From assembly GCA_026390165.1 (NCBI GenBank), contig JAPLGM010000005.1, positions 1 through 56,633 on the forward strand: a stretch of DNA of 56,633 bases. Reading direction: 5' to 3'. Shown here piece after piece: positions 26,040-36,769 of this stretch (positions within the stretch are counted from its first letter, which is position 1; the number at the start of each line of letters is the position of its first letter). The notes beneath the pieces were generated by a model, which ran no database searches, was not told the DNA's origin, and saw only the letters and a list, made by a program, of their open reading frames with translations. The stretch is from Campylobacterales bacterium (GTDB lineage: Bacteria > Campylobacterota > Campylobacteria > Campylobacterales > Sulfurimonadaceae). A program made the position numbers and the translations under genes.

Positions 26040-28517
26040 GTGAAGAAAAAGGATGTAGCCACCAAAAAGTATCAAATAAAGTTACGCACATTTTTTATTT
26101 TTATTTTTATTTTTTTGGTAACCATAGGTGGAAGTTGTTTTGTCTATACTCATTTTAAATTTGAGCAAGAAAGTGCTCATATAACAGAAAAACGAATTCT
26201 TGCTATTACCAATTTACTCAAACCGACTTTGCTCCAAATTGCTTCGTCAGGTAAGTACGACCATATCCGACCTGCCATCGAATCGACGATAAAAAACCGA
26301 CCATATTTACGATCCATCTCTTTTTCACAGCAAAATCGTATTCTCCTCTCATCCGATCAGAGACTAGTCGGGAACATTATACCGGCTGGGATTTTTCTAG
26401 ACGAAAAACGTCTCGTGTCAGATATTCAGAGTGGAGAGGAGGTTTTTCTCATCCCCTTTTATTATGTTTCCAACGCAAAAGAGGTGGAAGCGACGATAGT
26501 TCTTGAATTGGTTTCTCCCGATCTATTTATGGTTAAGTTTTATCATGATTCGATCATCGTAGCACTTCTCGTCACGCTACTTTTTGGGATATTATTTTAC
26601 TTTATCTATCGCCATTTTTTGCAACCTATAGAGGCCATTAGATCACTTATTTTAAAGCACAAAGTAAAAAATAACTCCTTTCTGATCCATGACTTCACAA
26701 CTCTTTATAACCATCTCTCCGTGAGCTATGCTGCACTTGAAGAGAAAGAAAAATCACTAGAATCTGTCCACTATCTAAAAGACTATCTCTACGAAATTCT
26801 CCATACAATAGATATAGTCAACCGCTTACTCATCAGCGATAAATCGATCCAAAATGTCATGAGGGAATGTTGTGATCTTTTGGCACAACACGGACATTAT
26901 CGTCTTGCGTGGATCGGAAATGTCGTTAATGAACGCATAGAAATTGTTGCCCATTCTGACGATCCAACGGGGTATATCGAGCAGTTATCTCTTTCTCTTG
27001 ATCCCGCAGATCCAACATCACGCGGTCCTAGCGCGCAAAGCATCCTTGCCAACAAAACGATTATCACCCCATCAATTAATATCGAAGCCTTTTCCCTCTG
27101 GCATAAAAAAGCCAAAGATTCAGGCTTCGGCTCATCTATCACCTTGCCGTTACGTGGATCATCCGATGAACAACCGTTCGGAACGTTGGCGATTTACTCC
27201 TCCAAATCGTTTGGATTTCACGAAGAAGAGATCAGAATGCTCGAAGACCTCGCTGGTGATATTGGCTATATAATAACATCTCGCCGCAGACAAGAAGCGC
27301 TACGTCATGCCACGATGATCGATTCTCTAACAGGGCTACCGTGCCGTGCCCCCCTCATCGAAGCGCTTTGCACTCTCTCTTCTCCCCATCTGCTCGTAGT
27401 CAATATTAACCGTTTCCGAGATGTCAACTCGGTATACGGATTTGCTACCGGAGATTGTTTACTTCGTGAATTTGCCTCCTGTATCACCCATTTTGCTTCA
27501 AAAGGGGATCAGGTTTATCGGCTTCATGGGGATACCTTTGTGATCTTACTTGGATCTACCCATACGGCGGTATCAGCACAAAACTGGATTAATACTTACT
27601 CCGAATATTTAAGCAATCACCCGTTTAAGTGCGGTGAAATTGAATTGTGGATTTCACTTACAGCTGGGTATGCCGATACGATGAATCGGGTGATCGAAAA
27701 TGCCGAGATTGCCCTTAAAAGTGCCAAAATCCATAAACTTCCTTTCTTTCATTTTCATCCTTCTTTACGTCTCAATGAGGAGCATCAAGAGAATATTACG
27801 TGGTATAAAATTATAAAGGATGCTATCTTAGAGGGGCGAATTGTCCCCTATTTTCAAGGGATAGCCAACAACACTACCGAAAAAATCGATAAATATGAAG
27901 CACTTATACGGTTGATTATGCCCGATGGAACGGTTATCTCACCGTACAAGTTTCTCGATATCGCGATCAGAACAGGGCTTTATCCCAAACTAACTAAAAT
28001 AATGGTTCAAAAAACAATCGCCATATTCCGTGATTTGCCCTATACCGTTAGTCTGAATCTCTCTACCGAGGATATTAGTAACGCTGATATGGTCTCCTTC
28101 TTATACGATACGCTCTTTCAGGCATCTATTGGTAAAAAAATAATTTTTGAGATTTTGGAGAGTGAAGGAATTTATAATTATGATCAAGTCATCGAATTTA
28201 TTGATACGTTCAAACGTCTTGGGTGCCGGTTCGCAATTGATGATTTTGGCTCTGGATTTTCCAACTATGGTCACCTTATCAAACTACAGGTCGATTTTCT
28301 TAAAATAGACAGCTCTCTCATCAAAAATCTCCCCCATGATAAAAATGCGCAAGTAATTGTCCAAAGTATTCAAAACTTCGCTGCCGAGATGGGACTAAAG
28401 ACCATTGCTGAATTTGTTAGCTCTGAAGAGATCTATAGGATTGTCAAATCAATGGGAATTACCTACTCTCAAGGCTACTATTTTAGCGAACCTTCGGCAG
28501 AGATTTTACACTCATAA
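26040..28517 (+). CDS. Membrane GAF-GGDEF(degenerate)-EAL c-di-GMP phosphodiesterase
   Basis: An 825-aa inner-membrane signalling protein starting at GTG 26040 (AGGGG upstream). TM helix at about 17-38, periplasmic sensor to about 175, second TM near 178-200, GAF domain about 262-415, GGDEF domain about 425-575 with the active motif degenerate (HGDTF near 495, so no cyclase activity expected), EAL domain about 590-820 with catalytic YEALIRL (near 618), NLSTEDI, DDFGSGFSN and DFLKIDSSLI intact. It probably hydrolyses c-di-GMP. Convergent with a histidine kinase/receiver-PilZ pair whose promoter region carries the same 42-nt element, suggesting co-regulation. Confidence 0.93.
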   Translation: MKKKDVATKKYQIKLRTFFIFIFIFLVTIGGSCFVYTHFKFEQESAHITEKRILAITNLLKPTLLQIASSGKYDHIRPAIESTIKNRPYLRSISFSQQNRILLSSDQRLVGNIIPAGIFLDEKRLVSDIQSGEEVFLIPFYYVSNAKEVEATIVLELVSPDLFMVKFYHDSIIVALLVTLLFGILFYFIYRHFLQPIEAIRSLILKHKVKNNSFLIHDFTTLYNHLSVSYAALEEKEKSLESVHYLKDYLYEILHTIDIVNRLLISDKSIQNVMRECCDLLAQHGHYRLAWIGNVVNERIEIVAHSDDPTGYIEQLSLSLDPADPTSRGPSAQSILANKTIITPSINIEAFSLWHKKAKDSGFGSSITLPLRGSSDEQPFGTLAIYSSKSFGFHEEEIRMLEDLAGDIGYIITSRRRQEALRHATMIDSLTGLPCRAPLIEALCTLSSPHLLVVNINRFRDVNSVYGFATGDCLLREFASCITHFASKGDQVYRLHGDTFVILLGSTHTAVSAQNWINTYSEYLSNHPFKCGEIELWISLTAGYADTMNRVIENAEIALKSAKIHKLPFFHFHPSLRLNEEHQENITWYKIIKDAILEGRIVPYFQGIANNTTEKIDKYEALIRLIMPDGTVISPYKFLDIAIRTGLYPKLTKIMVQKTIAIFRDLPYTVSLNLSTEDISNADMVSFLYDTLFQASIGKKIIFEILESEGIYNYDQVIEFIDTFKRLGCRFAIDDFGSGFSNYGHLIKLQVDFLKIDSSLIKNLPHDKNAQVIVQSIQNFAAEMGLKTIAEFVSSEEIYRIVKSMGITYSQGYYFSEPSAEILHS

Positions 28518-28532
28518 TGGAGAGTAAAATCT

Positions 28533-30668
28533 CTATTGCACTTCTTTTATGAGTGGAAGAGAGATTTTAAAACATGCTCCAAGGGATGTATTTCTGACTT
28601 TTAAATATCCATTAGCATGCTGTTCTATAATCATTTTAGACATGTACAACCCAATTCCTGTTCCATCTTTGTCCATTTTTGTACTAAAATACGGATCAAA
28701 AACCTTATAGATAATATCTTCCGGTATCCCTCCTCCATTATCTTCAATCTCTAAACATATCATGTTATCTTCATGTGATGTTCGAATCCAAATTTGTGGG
28801 CGAGGAATCTCCTTTTCACACAAAACATCTTCTGAATTTTTAAGGAGGTTAAGAATTACTTGTTTAAGTTCACGCGGCAGTGTCATAAAAGGGATATCTT
28901 CATCCCAAATGGGATAAATCGCAATATTTTTGGCCTTGATATCGGGTTCAATAATAGCTAAACTTTCCCTTACAAGTTCCTTCCAGGTCGTCCATTCTTT
29001 TACTTTATCTTCTCTGAAAAAATTTCTAAAATCGGTGATCGTTGCCGAAAGATCAATTGCAATATCACAAATCGCTTCCAGCCTCTCCTCAAAAATTTCT
29101 TTTTTGTATTCATCCATCATCACATCGAGATTTAACGTTCCGGCAATTGTAGATATTAAAGCCAAAGGCTGCCGCCACTGATGGGCAATCATGCCGATCA
29201 TCTCCCCCATCGCAGCATAACGTGACTGCATAAGCATCAGCTCATCTTTATGTTTAAGTTCTGTCACATCCATTGCTGACGTAATGACAGCTCGCTTTCC
29301 ATTAATGTACCCAAATGGAGCTGAACTAAATTGCCAAGTAATCTTAGCGCCCATTTTATTAAAAAAGGTAAATTCTCCCTCATCCACTTTTTGAGTAATC
29401 GTAAAGAGATAGCGAATATGTGATTTGATCTTTTCTTGCTGTTCTTTATATACTTTATCGACCCATATACCCGTCGTCGGAGTCTCCTCAAGGGTATATC
29501 CTGAGATATCACACCATGCTTGATTTATTTTGACAATGGTCCCATCTTCTGTATGGATAATAATCGGGTTGGGCGCCGTATTGATCATGTTTTCAAGTTC
29601 TTCATTAAGAACCCTGATCTCAGCGGTCATGTTACGTGCCATAATGCGAGCTTGCTCAGTCGTTTGAGCAAAAGAGAAAAATATTAGTAACAATAGAAAT
29701 GATATGGGTAACCCGGCAAAAATAATTAATCGAGTGCGTGTAGTATCAATGGTCGTTTCATACGACGGCAGTGTTTGATAGACAATTGTCCACTCTTGCC
29801 CATACATCATAATCGGGACGACCAACTCAAAAAGGGGCTTATCACCGCTAGAAGGAGAACTCTGATAGAGAAGATTATCCTTATTTGTGGCTAGTCCGCT
29901 ATAGAGCTTAACGGCGATATCTGGGTCTTTGTAAGTTAGAATTTCATTCATAAAGTCACCTGCACGAAACGGAGCATAGACAAAACCTTGGAGTTTCTCT
30001 CTTCTTTGAGCCACTGATGGGGGGGGGAATTGTGTATGATAAAACGGCACATACATCAAAAAACCAGCCTGAGTATCCGTAGTCGTTTCTTGCACGAGAG
30101 TTACTTTCCCAGAAAGAGACGCTTTAGCTGTATCTCGCGCACGCACCATTGCCGCATGCCTAACCGGATCTGAGAACATATCGTAGCCAATAGCACGGCG
30201 ATTTCGCCTATCAAGCGGTTCGAGATAGATGATCGCATGATACTCATCCCGCTTCCCCTCGGGCTTTAGTGTATAGTTTGGAAATCCATTTGTTCTCATC
30301 TTCATAATATGGTCTGAAAGCTCTTCAGGGGGAATAACCTGTGAGAATCCAATTCCTTGGAATACGGGATAATGTTCGGCAATATCTAAACTGGTGATGT
30401 AACACTGCCATTTTTGAGGATTCATTCGAGTAACACTATTTAAAAAAGCAATCCCCCCTTGCAACATTTGTTCGTAGATAATCATCCGGCTATTGATCTT
30501 TCGGGTTATATCCGTAGTGGATGTTTCAAAACGGGTATGAGCATGATTAATAGCGTCTTCTCTGGCATTCGACCAAAGTAAAAATGTTACCAAAAGAGTA
30601 ATCAAAAAACTGAGCCATGCAAGTAAAATCGCGTGAGAGCGTACTAAAATCAGATTGATTTTCCACAT
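28533..30668 (-). CDS. CHASE-PAS sensor histidine kinase
   Basis: A 711-aa hybrid-free membrane kinase. TM near 12-35, periplasmic CHASE domain about 75-285 (VFQGIGFSQVIPPEEL, RRAIGYDMFSDPVRHAAM), second TM near 315-340, PAS about 365-480, HisKA with MIAHQWRQPLALIS (phospho-His near 493), and HATPase with GTGIGLYMSKMIIEQH. I take ATG 30668, one base after the stop of the upstream receiver gene; a GTG at 30689 would add seven residues. CHASE domains bind small extracellular ligands; none can be named. The next-door receiver protein is the obvious partner. Confidence 0.92.
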   Translation of the reverse strand: MWKINLILVRSHAILLAWLSFLITLLVTFLLWSNAREDAINHAHTRFETSTTDITRKINSRMIIYEQMLQGGIAFLNSVTRMNPQKWQCYITSLDIAEHYPVFQGIGFSQVIPPEELSDHIMKMRTNGFPNYTLKPEGKRDEYHAIIYLEPLDRRNRRAIGYDMFSDPVRHAAMVRARDTAKASLSGKVTLVQETTTDTQAGFLMYVPFYHTQFPPPSVAQRREKLQGFVYAPFRAGDFMNEILTYKDPDIAVKLYSGLATNKDNLLYQSSPSSGDKPLFELVVPIMMYGQEWTIVYQTLPSYETTIDTTRTRLIIFAGLPISFLLLLIFFSFAQTTEQARIMARNMTAEIRVLNEELENMINTAPNPIIIHTEDGTIVKINQAWCDISGYTLEETPTTGIWVDKVYKEQQEKIKSHIRYLFTITQKVDEGEFTFFNKMGAKITWQFSSAPFGYINGKRAVITSAMDVTELKHKDELMLMQSRYAAMGEMIGMIAHQWRQPLALISTIAGTLNLDVMMDEYKKEIFEERLEAICDIAIDLSATITDFRNFFREDKVKEWTTWKELVRESLAIIEPDIKAKNIAIYPIWDEDIPFMTLPRELKQVILNLLKNSEDVLCEKEIPRPQIWIRTSHEDNMICLEIEDNGGGIPEDIIYKVFDPYFSTKMDKDGTGIGLYMSKMIIEQHANGYLKVRNTSLGACFKISLPLIKEVQ

Positions 30669-30669
30669 T

Positions 30670-32172
30670 TTAAAGGGCCTTAAACTCACGAATAAGTTCT
30701 AGCTGTCGTGTGGCAAGATAGTCAGTCAGTTTGTCTTTATTCGTTGATGAAAGATCGAAGAGGGTGATTAAATAATAATTTTTTGTAAAACTGTCAATCC
30801 GATAAATATTTCCGCTCACTGAGAAATTCAGGGGCTGTTTATCCGTATCGAGCACTAACGCAACTTTGATCGTCTCACCGACGCAAAGCCCAGCCGGTAG
30901 AGCATCGATCTCAATTTTAATCGAACAAATAGAGATATCGACAATTCGCGCTTTCCCATAAAATTTAATTTCTCGATAAAAAAATGTCACGGAATGGCGT
31001 TTTTCATTGGGTTCCAAACGGATAAACTGACGCTGATCGGCACTTGAGTCTATAAACTTCACATCGGAAAAAGTTACCGTCTGTGCATCGAAATCAATAG
31101 ACTTGACTGATTTACACAAAATACTGGAGGGGAAGAGTTCGGAAGTCACCGTGATATTATTGGCTAGCTTAATCGCTTTGAGTTGAGAGTAGGTCGTTTT
31201 GAGTGTCATCTCATTGTCGTCTATTTTGATCAGTACTGCCGTATTGATGATCGTCAAACCACGATAAAAATTATAGAGTTTTACTTCAGCACTGTTATCT
31301 TGAATAACTTTCAGCAGCTTCACAACGACGGAGCGTTCTTGCAGAAGTTGATCATTTTTAGCCGATTTACTGTCAAAAATCATCAAAAGATTTAAATCGG
31401 TAATATCATCAAACGAAAGGATCGTATACCCCTCTTTATCTGGGATTAGCCGAAGTTTCATAATCAAATGGCGGACCTCTCCGGCATGGTTAAACATTTT
31501 AGTATGAAACAGTTTTCCAGGATTTTTGATCGCCTGAGTATACCATCTCGTCTCGGCTGTCGAATACAAAAAGCCCTTATGTTCTAACAAAAGTTTCTCG
31601 ATACCTCCATGCTGCTGCATAAATTGATCGAAATTTTTATCCCCGAAAAAATCGAGAACTTGCTGATTGACGAGGAGCGGTTCTTCCCCTTTTAACATAA
31701 GAAGAAGATTGTTTTGATAATGAAATATATCTTTGAGTTGACTATCAAAAATTCGTTTGTTACGTTCATTCTGGATCGCTAGGGCGGTATCACGCAATAC
31801 TGTCACTAAAATAGGAACTTTCGCGGGCTTAGGGAGATAGCGGAAAATTCCGATTTCTATTGCTTCATACAAATATTCTTTCTCGTCAAACGCGGATAAA
31901 ATAATAATCCGTACATCGTTATTGTCAGCTTTGATCGCACGTGCCAATTCAAAACCTTTCATATGAGGCATATTAATATCCGTCAATACGATAGCAGGGC
32001 GATGCGTCAAATAAAGTTCATATCCACTACGCCCTTCTTCCGCTACCCATACTTTAGGAAAAAACTTTGCCAGTAACCCCTCTATATTATCCCTAAGTCC
32101 TTTGTTATCCTCGACATAAAGAATCCCCTGATCATAAGCTAAAGTTTTTAATTCATTAATAATTTGATTCAA
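30670..32172 (-). CDS. Response regulator with C-terminal PilZ-like domain
   Basis: A 500-aa protein. The receiver domain (15-135) has acidic ED (21-22), phospho-acceptor Asp65 in LTDINMP and Lys in YLPKPA. The middle (about 150-370) resembles no domain I can name. The C-terminal part (about 375-490) looks PilZ-like: RQFIR matches the RxxxR c-di-GMP motif and DISICSI the DxSxxG motif with Ser instead of Gly, so binding may be weakened. It would join two-component input to c-di-GMP output. It precedes the CHASE kinase by one base, and its upstream region carries the 42-nt element shared with the EAL gene. Confidence 0.85.
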   Translation of the reverse strand: MNQIINELKTLAYDQGILYVEDNKGLRDNIEGLLAKFFPKVWVAEEGRSGYELYLTHRPAIVLTDINMPHMKGFELARAIKADNNDVRIIILSAFDEKEYLYEAIEIGIFRYLPKPAKVPILVTVLRDTALAIQNERNKRIFDSQLKDIFHYQNNLLLMLKGEEPLLVNQQVLDFFGDKNFDQFMQQHGGIEKLLLEHKGFLYSTAETRWYTQAIKNPGKLFHTKMFNHAGEVRHLIMKLRLIPDKEGYTILSFDDITDLNLLMIFDSKSAKNDQLLQERSVVVKLLKVIQDNSAEVKLYNFYRGLTIINTAVLIKIDDNEMTLKTTYSQLKAIKLANNITVTSELFPSSILCKSVKSIDFDAQTVTFSDVKFIDSSADQRQFIRLEPNEKRHSVTFFYREIKFYGKARIVDISICSIKIEIDALPAGLCVGETIKVALVLDTDKQPLNFSVSGNIYRIDSFTKNYYLITLFDLSSTNKDKLTDYLATRQLELIREFKAL

Positions 32173-32236
32173 CTCTATAACCCTTATGACTAATTTGGTA
32201 AGGTATAACTCAACGTTCGCACATAGATCGTGAGGT

Positions 32237-32279
32237 TTGAAAATTCTACCTTACTTGCGGTAAGCCGTGTATTAAAGAA
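32237..32279 (-). promoter_or_regulatory. Shared 42-nt promoter-like element (receiver-PilZ copy)
   Basis: Minus-strand match to 25983-26024. The dyad is CTTAC-CGCAA-GTAAG followed by GGTAGAAT, a better -10 than in the other copy. It lies 65 bases upstream of the receiver gene start and within the divergent gap to gspG. Confidence 0.6.
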
Positions 32280-32356
32280 TTTGATGCGTTCCCATTAAGC
32301 CATCTTTTTTTAGTCTTAGAATACAATGGCATTTACAAGACAGCAGGAGTTGTAAA

Positions 32357-32788
32357 ATGAAATTTGATTCTAAAAGAAAAGCGTTTACCCTCATCGAGAT
32401 TATGGTGGTTATTATTATCCTTGGGCTTTTGGCAGCGTTTGTTATCCCTAATATTACGGGAAAAAGTGAAGAGGCGAAACAAAAACTCGTTTGTATTCAG
32501 ATGAAAAGTTTAAATGAGTCTCTCAAGATGTTCAAGGTGGATAATGGGGGATATCCGACAAGCGAAGAGGGGCTCAAAGCATTGCTCACTAACCCTCGTC
32601 CTAGCGAGTATACCTCCTATTCATCCAATGCTTATATTGAGGGAAAAAATCTCCCAAAAGACCCGTGGAATAAGCCCTATATTTATCTCAATATGGAGGA
32701 TACGATTGATCTTGTCTCTTTGGGTGCGGATGGTAAAGAGGGCGGGAAAAATGAAAATAGGGATCAAAAACTCTCCGAGTGTAAATAA
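32357..32788 (+). CDS. gspG: Type II secretion major pseudopilin GspG
   Basis: A 143-aa major pseudopilin. Prepilin leader MKFDSKRKAFTLIEIMVVII with cleavage before the Phe of AFTLIE and Glu at mature position 5; the hydrophobic helix follows. The globular domain has NGGYPTSEEGLKALL, LPKDPWNKPYIY and LGADGKEGG, classical GspG signatures including the calcium-loop region. First of four pseudopilin genes. The secretin, ATPase and platform genes of the system are not in the window. Confidence 0.93.
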   Translation: MKFDSKRKAFTLIEIMVVIIILGLLAAFVIPNITGKSEEAKQKLVCIQMKSLNESLKMFKVDNGGYPTSEEGLKALLTNPRPSEYTSYSSNAYIEGKNLPKDPWNKPYIYLNMEDTIDLVSLGADGKEGGKNENRDQKLSECK

Positions 32789-33340
32789 GTGAAACTCTTT
32801 CGTGGCGGTATGACCCTTTTTGAATTGCTGATCGTTATGATTGTGGTTGGGATCGTCTATTCGATTGGGCTGTTTACATTGAAAAAAGAGAAAATCACCT
32901 CGTCGACGCTCTCTCTGACTACCCTTAAAAGCAGTATGAAAGCCTTGGAACACTCAAGCGAGATTTGGATGGTGTGTGACAAATCGTGTCAAGAGTGCCG
33001 TGTATTCTCTGCTGATAAAAAACTCATAACAACCTTCCATTTGCAATCGGAGGGAACCCCTATACGTTACGGATTTGACCGTTTCGGTGAACTCAAAGCG
33101 CTAGGTTCTATCGTCACACGCACGGGCGGAGCATTACGGCAGGGGTGTTTTGAACTCTCCCTCTATCCCGATGGAACCCTCTCCCCCTTAATCCTCAAGA
33201 GCAAGTTCACTTTTTATGTCTATACACCACTGGGGGGGGACAAACCTTTTGTCACCCAAAATGAAGATGCCCTTCGGCGGTTTCTTTTCAATGAATCTAC
33301 CACCCCTATCAAAACGGACAGTTATTATGGGACACACTAA
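32789..33340 (+). CDS. Minor pseudopilin (GspH-like)
   Basis: A 183-aa protein starting at GTG directly after the gspG stop. The type IV pilin-like N-terminus GMTLFELLIVMIVVGIVYS carries the Glu at position 5 of the mature form. The rest has no recognised domain; two Cys pairs (CDKSCQEC) could form a disulfide or bind metal. The GspH assignment is by position in the operon and by size. Confidence 0.75.
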   Translation: MKLFRGGMTLFELLIVMIVVGIVYSIGLFTLKKEKITSSTLSLTTLKSSMKALEHSSEIWMVCDKSCQECRVFSADKKLITTFHLQSEGTPIRYGFDRFGELKALGSIVTRTGGALRQGCFELSLYPDGTLSPLILKSKFTFYVYTPLGGDKPFVTQNEDALRRFLFNESTTPIKTDSYYGTH

Positions 33341-33764
33341 AGGGTTCTCCCTCATCGAAACTCTCGTGGCGGTGATGATCGCCTCGGTGGCGACGCTTGC
33401 ACTGATGCAAGTGGTCTCCAATATCTCTAAAGCATCCGAAAATCTTTTGAACCATTTTGAGTCTTCAATGATGATGGGGCTGGTGGCGGGAGAGATAAAT
33501 GAGAGTGTAGAGGGGCGGGTGATGAACGTTGATGAGATTCTTAAGATGCGGTATGTGATCGATCACTCTGCCATCCGAGAATCCCTTCAAACACATACCT
33601 ATCAGATTCGACTTTCCCCCAAAGAGATCATTGATCCCTTGGGCTCCCTTCATATCAATGGGTTAAATATAGGTAAAACCTCTTCCTTAGGAGTTCAAAA
33701 AGTGATTCTGAGAAACAATCATGAGAGCAAAACTTTTTTTCGACTCACATCGGGTACAGTATGA
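33327..33764 (+). CDS. Minor pseudopilin (GspI-like)
   Basis: A 145-aa protein: MGHTKGFSLIETLVAVMIAS is a prepilin leader with FSLIE after the processing Gly. I chose ATG 33327, overlapping the preceding gene by 14 bases, because the leader peptide begins there; earlier in-frame starts would bury it. The role in a pseudopilus tip is inferred from order and leader. Confidence 0.78.
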   Translation: MGHTKGFSLIETLVAVMIASVATLALMQVVSNISKASENLLNHFESSMMMGLVAGEINESVEGRVMNVDEILKMRYVIDHSAIRESLQTHTYQIRLSPKEIIDPLGSLHINGLNIGKTSSLGVQKVILRNNHESKTFFRLTSGTV

Positions 33765-34264
33765 ATCGACGTGCTTTTACCCTTGTTGAGTTGTTAGTCT
33801 CCATTGCCCTTTTTGGCCTTATTGCGGTGTTTTTGTTTGGAACGATAGGGGGATTACGCAAGCAGCAAACTTTTTACAAAGAAAAAGAGAAAATAGTTTC
33901 CCAAAAAAATCGAGTTCTCTCTCTGATGCGCAGTGATTTTGACCGACCTCAAACGTTAACGGTATCGGATACGGGGAGAAAAGATTTTGCACTGACGAGC
34001 ATCAATGGGTCGAATCACTCTTTGTATGGAATCGATCGCCCCAATGTTGTATGGCTTATTCTCAAAGCGGATAACACGCTGGTACGATTAGAATCGGCTA
34101 CACCGATTGCATTACCTATCCGTCCAGAAGCCCTTTATTTGACTCACAGTGATGTGATTGGGGTGCATTGCGAGCTTTTTCGTCTCTATGACTCCCCCAA
34201 AAATAGGCTCATCTATTTGAAGTTTGAAAATGAATCTCCTCTTGTCGTTGAGGTGGCAAAGTAG
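33761..34264 (+). CDS. Minor pseudopilin (GspJ-like)
   Basis: A 167-aa protein with leader MNRRAFTLVELLVSIALFGL. It overlaps the previous gene by four bases. The globular part is unrecognised. It ends the four-gene pseudopilin operon; a CCTTAAG/CTTAAGG dyad follows at about 34272-34305 but lacks a T-run, so termination there is doubtful. Confidence 0.78.
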   Translation: MNRRAFTLVELLVSIALFGLIAVFLFGTIGGLRKQQTFYKEKEKIVSQKNRVLSLMRSDFDRPQTLTVSDTGRKDFALTSINGSNHSLYGIDRPNVVWLILKADNTLVRLESATPIALPIRPEALYLTHSDVIGVHCELFRLYDSPKNRLIYLKFENESPLVVEVAK

Positions 34265-34395
34265 GGTTTATCCTTAAGTCAATTTGAAACCAAAAAAACC
34301 TTAAGGTATCTATAACAAGGGTTGTATTATTATCCCAAAAGTTAAATAAGATAAAAATTGTCTGATATTAAATTCTACTCACAGGAGAGTCATAA

Positions 34396-35610
<1,215 letters not shown>

Positions 35611-35621
35611 AGGATTTTATT

Positions 35622-36596
35622 ATGGCAAAAAATGATCTATTGGGCGGATCTCTTTGGGATCAGTACTCAAACAAAGTAACAACATTGATGAACAATCCTC
35701 AAAATCAAGGGGAGATTACCCAAGAAGAGTGCGACGCAGCAGGACATACCCTGATCGTTGCTGATTTTGGGGCAGAGAGTTGTGGAGATGCGGTCCGTTT
35801 GTACTGGGAAGTGGATCCTGCAAGTGACACCATCGTTAACTCAAAATTCAAAAGTTTTGGGTGCGGAACGGCCATCGCCTCTTCGGATATGATGGCGGAG
35901 TTGTGTATCGGTAAAACGGTTCAACAAGCGGTTAAGATTACGAATATCGACGTGGAGATGTCCCTTCGTGATACTCCAGAAACCCCTGCCGTTCCACCTC
36001 AAAAAATGCACTGTTCGGTGATGGCGTATGACGTTATCAAAAAAGCGGCAGGTCTTTATCTCGGTGTCGATGAGGCGAGTTTCGAAGATGAGATCATTGT
36101 GTGTGAATGTGCCCGTGTGAGTCTCGGAACCCTTCGTGAAGTGATTAAGCTTAATGATTTGAAAAGCATCGAACAAATTACCGACTACACCAAAGCGGGC
36201 GGTTTTTGTAAATCGTGTATCAAACCGGGGGGACATGAAGCACGTGAGTACTATCTCGTTGATATTCTCGCCGATGTTCGTCGTGAAATGGATGAAGAGA
36301 AGATGCGACATGCGGCGGATGCAGGAAGCCATGGTGATTTTGAAGGGATGACGTTGGTTCAAAAGATCAAAGCGATTGACAGCGTTGTTGATGAGTCTAT
36401 CCGTCAGTTTTTGATTATGGATGGCGGTAATATGGAAGTGATCGATATTAAAGATTCTCCCGATTATATCGATGTTTATATCCGCTATTTGGGTGCATGC
36501 AATGGGTGTGCGAGTTCAAGTACAGGTACATTGTACGCGATTGAAGCGACACTCAAAGAGAAGCTCTCTTCTAAAATCCGCGTACTTCCTATCTAA
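35622..36596 (+). CDS. nifU: NifU-type Fe-S cluster scaffold protein
   Basis: A 324-aa modular scaffold: IscU-like domain (about 1-130, with cluster Cys in DFGAESCGD, FGCGTAIASSDMMAEL and MHCSVMAY), central [2Fe-2S] ferredoxin-like domain (CECARVSLG ... GGFCKSC), and C-terminal Nfu domain with GACNGCASS. AAAGGAT precedes ATG 35622, 11 bases after the nifS stop; an upstream in-frame start inside nifS is unlikely. It assembles and delivers Fe-S clusters with NifS. Confidence 0.95.
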   Translation: MAKNDLLGGSLWDQYSNKVTTLMNNPQNQGEITQEECDAAGHTLIVADFGAESCGDAVRLYWEVDPASDTIVNSKFKSFGCGTAIASSDMMAELCIGKTVQQAVKITNIDVEMSLRDTPETPAVPPQKMHCSVMAYDVIKKAAGLYLGVDEASFEDEIIVCECARVSLGTLREVIKLNDLKSIEQITDYTKAGGFCKSCIKPGGHEAREYYLVDILADVRREMDEEKMRHAADAGSHGDFEGMTLVQKIKAIDSVVDESIRQFLIMDGGNMEVIDIKDSPDYIDVYIRYLGACNGCASSSTGTLYAIEATLKEKLSSKIRVLPI

Positions 36597-36606
36597 TATT
36601 CTCTCT

Positions 36607-36769
36607 GTACTTTTCTTTTTCATAAGAAAAGTACCAAAACAAGGGAACCGCTCGCGAAGCGATGTTTCTGTGAAAAGAAAATCGTCCTCACACCAGAACG
36701 CTGGCGGTACGCTTTTGCCCTACGGCAAGCGACCTTGCTCTTGGTGTGGTGTGAGGGCATTATTTTTTT
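36607..36769 (+). terminator. Multi-hairpin intergenic element after nifU
   Basis: The gap between nifU (+) and phoH (-) is full of dyads. GTACTTTTCTT/AAGAAAAGTAC (36607-36634) is a perfect 11-bp stem. CGCT-CGCGA-AGCG follows near 36650. A long stem CCTCACACCA/TGGTGTGAGG (36686-36695 with 36747-36756) encloses TTGCC-CTAC-GGCAA and is followed by GCATTATTTTTTT. The last stem plus T-run can terminate the nifU transcript. The whole block also resembles repetitive palindromic intergenic DNA. Confidence 0.5.

Noticed and set aside
25841-26158. Plus-strand frame running from tRNA-Leu into the EAL gene
   Set aside because: It crosses a tRNA gene and the 42-nt promoter element; the EAL frame is the real one.
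28509-28553. CACTCATAA/TTATGAGTG dyad between the convergent EAL and kinase genes as a terminator
   Set aside because: No T-run on either strand, and both arms lie largely in coding sequence.
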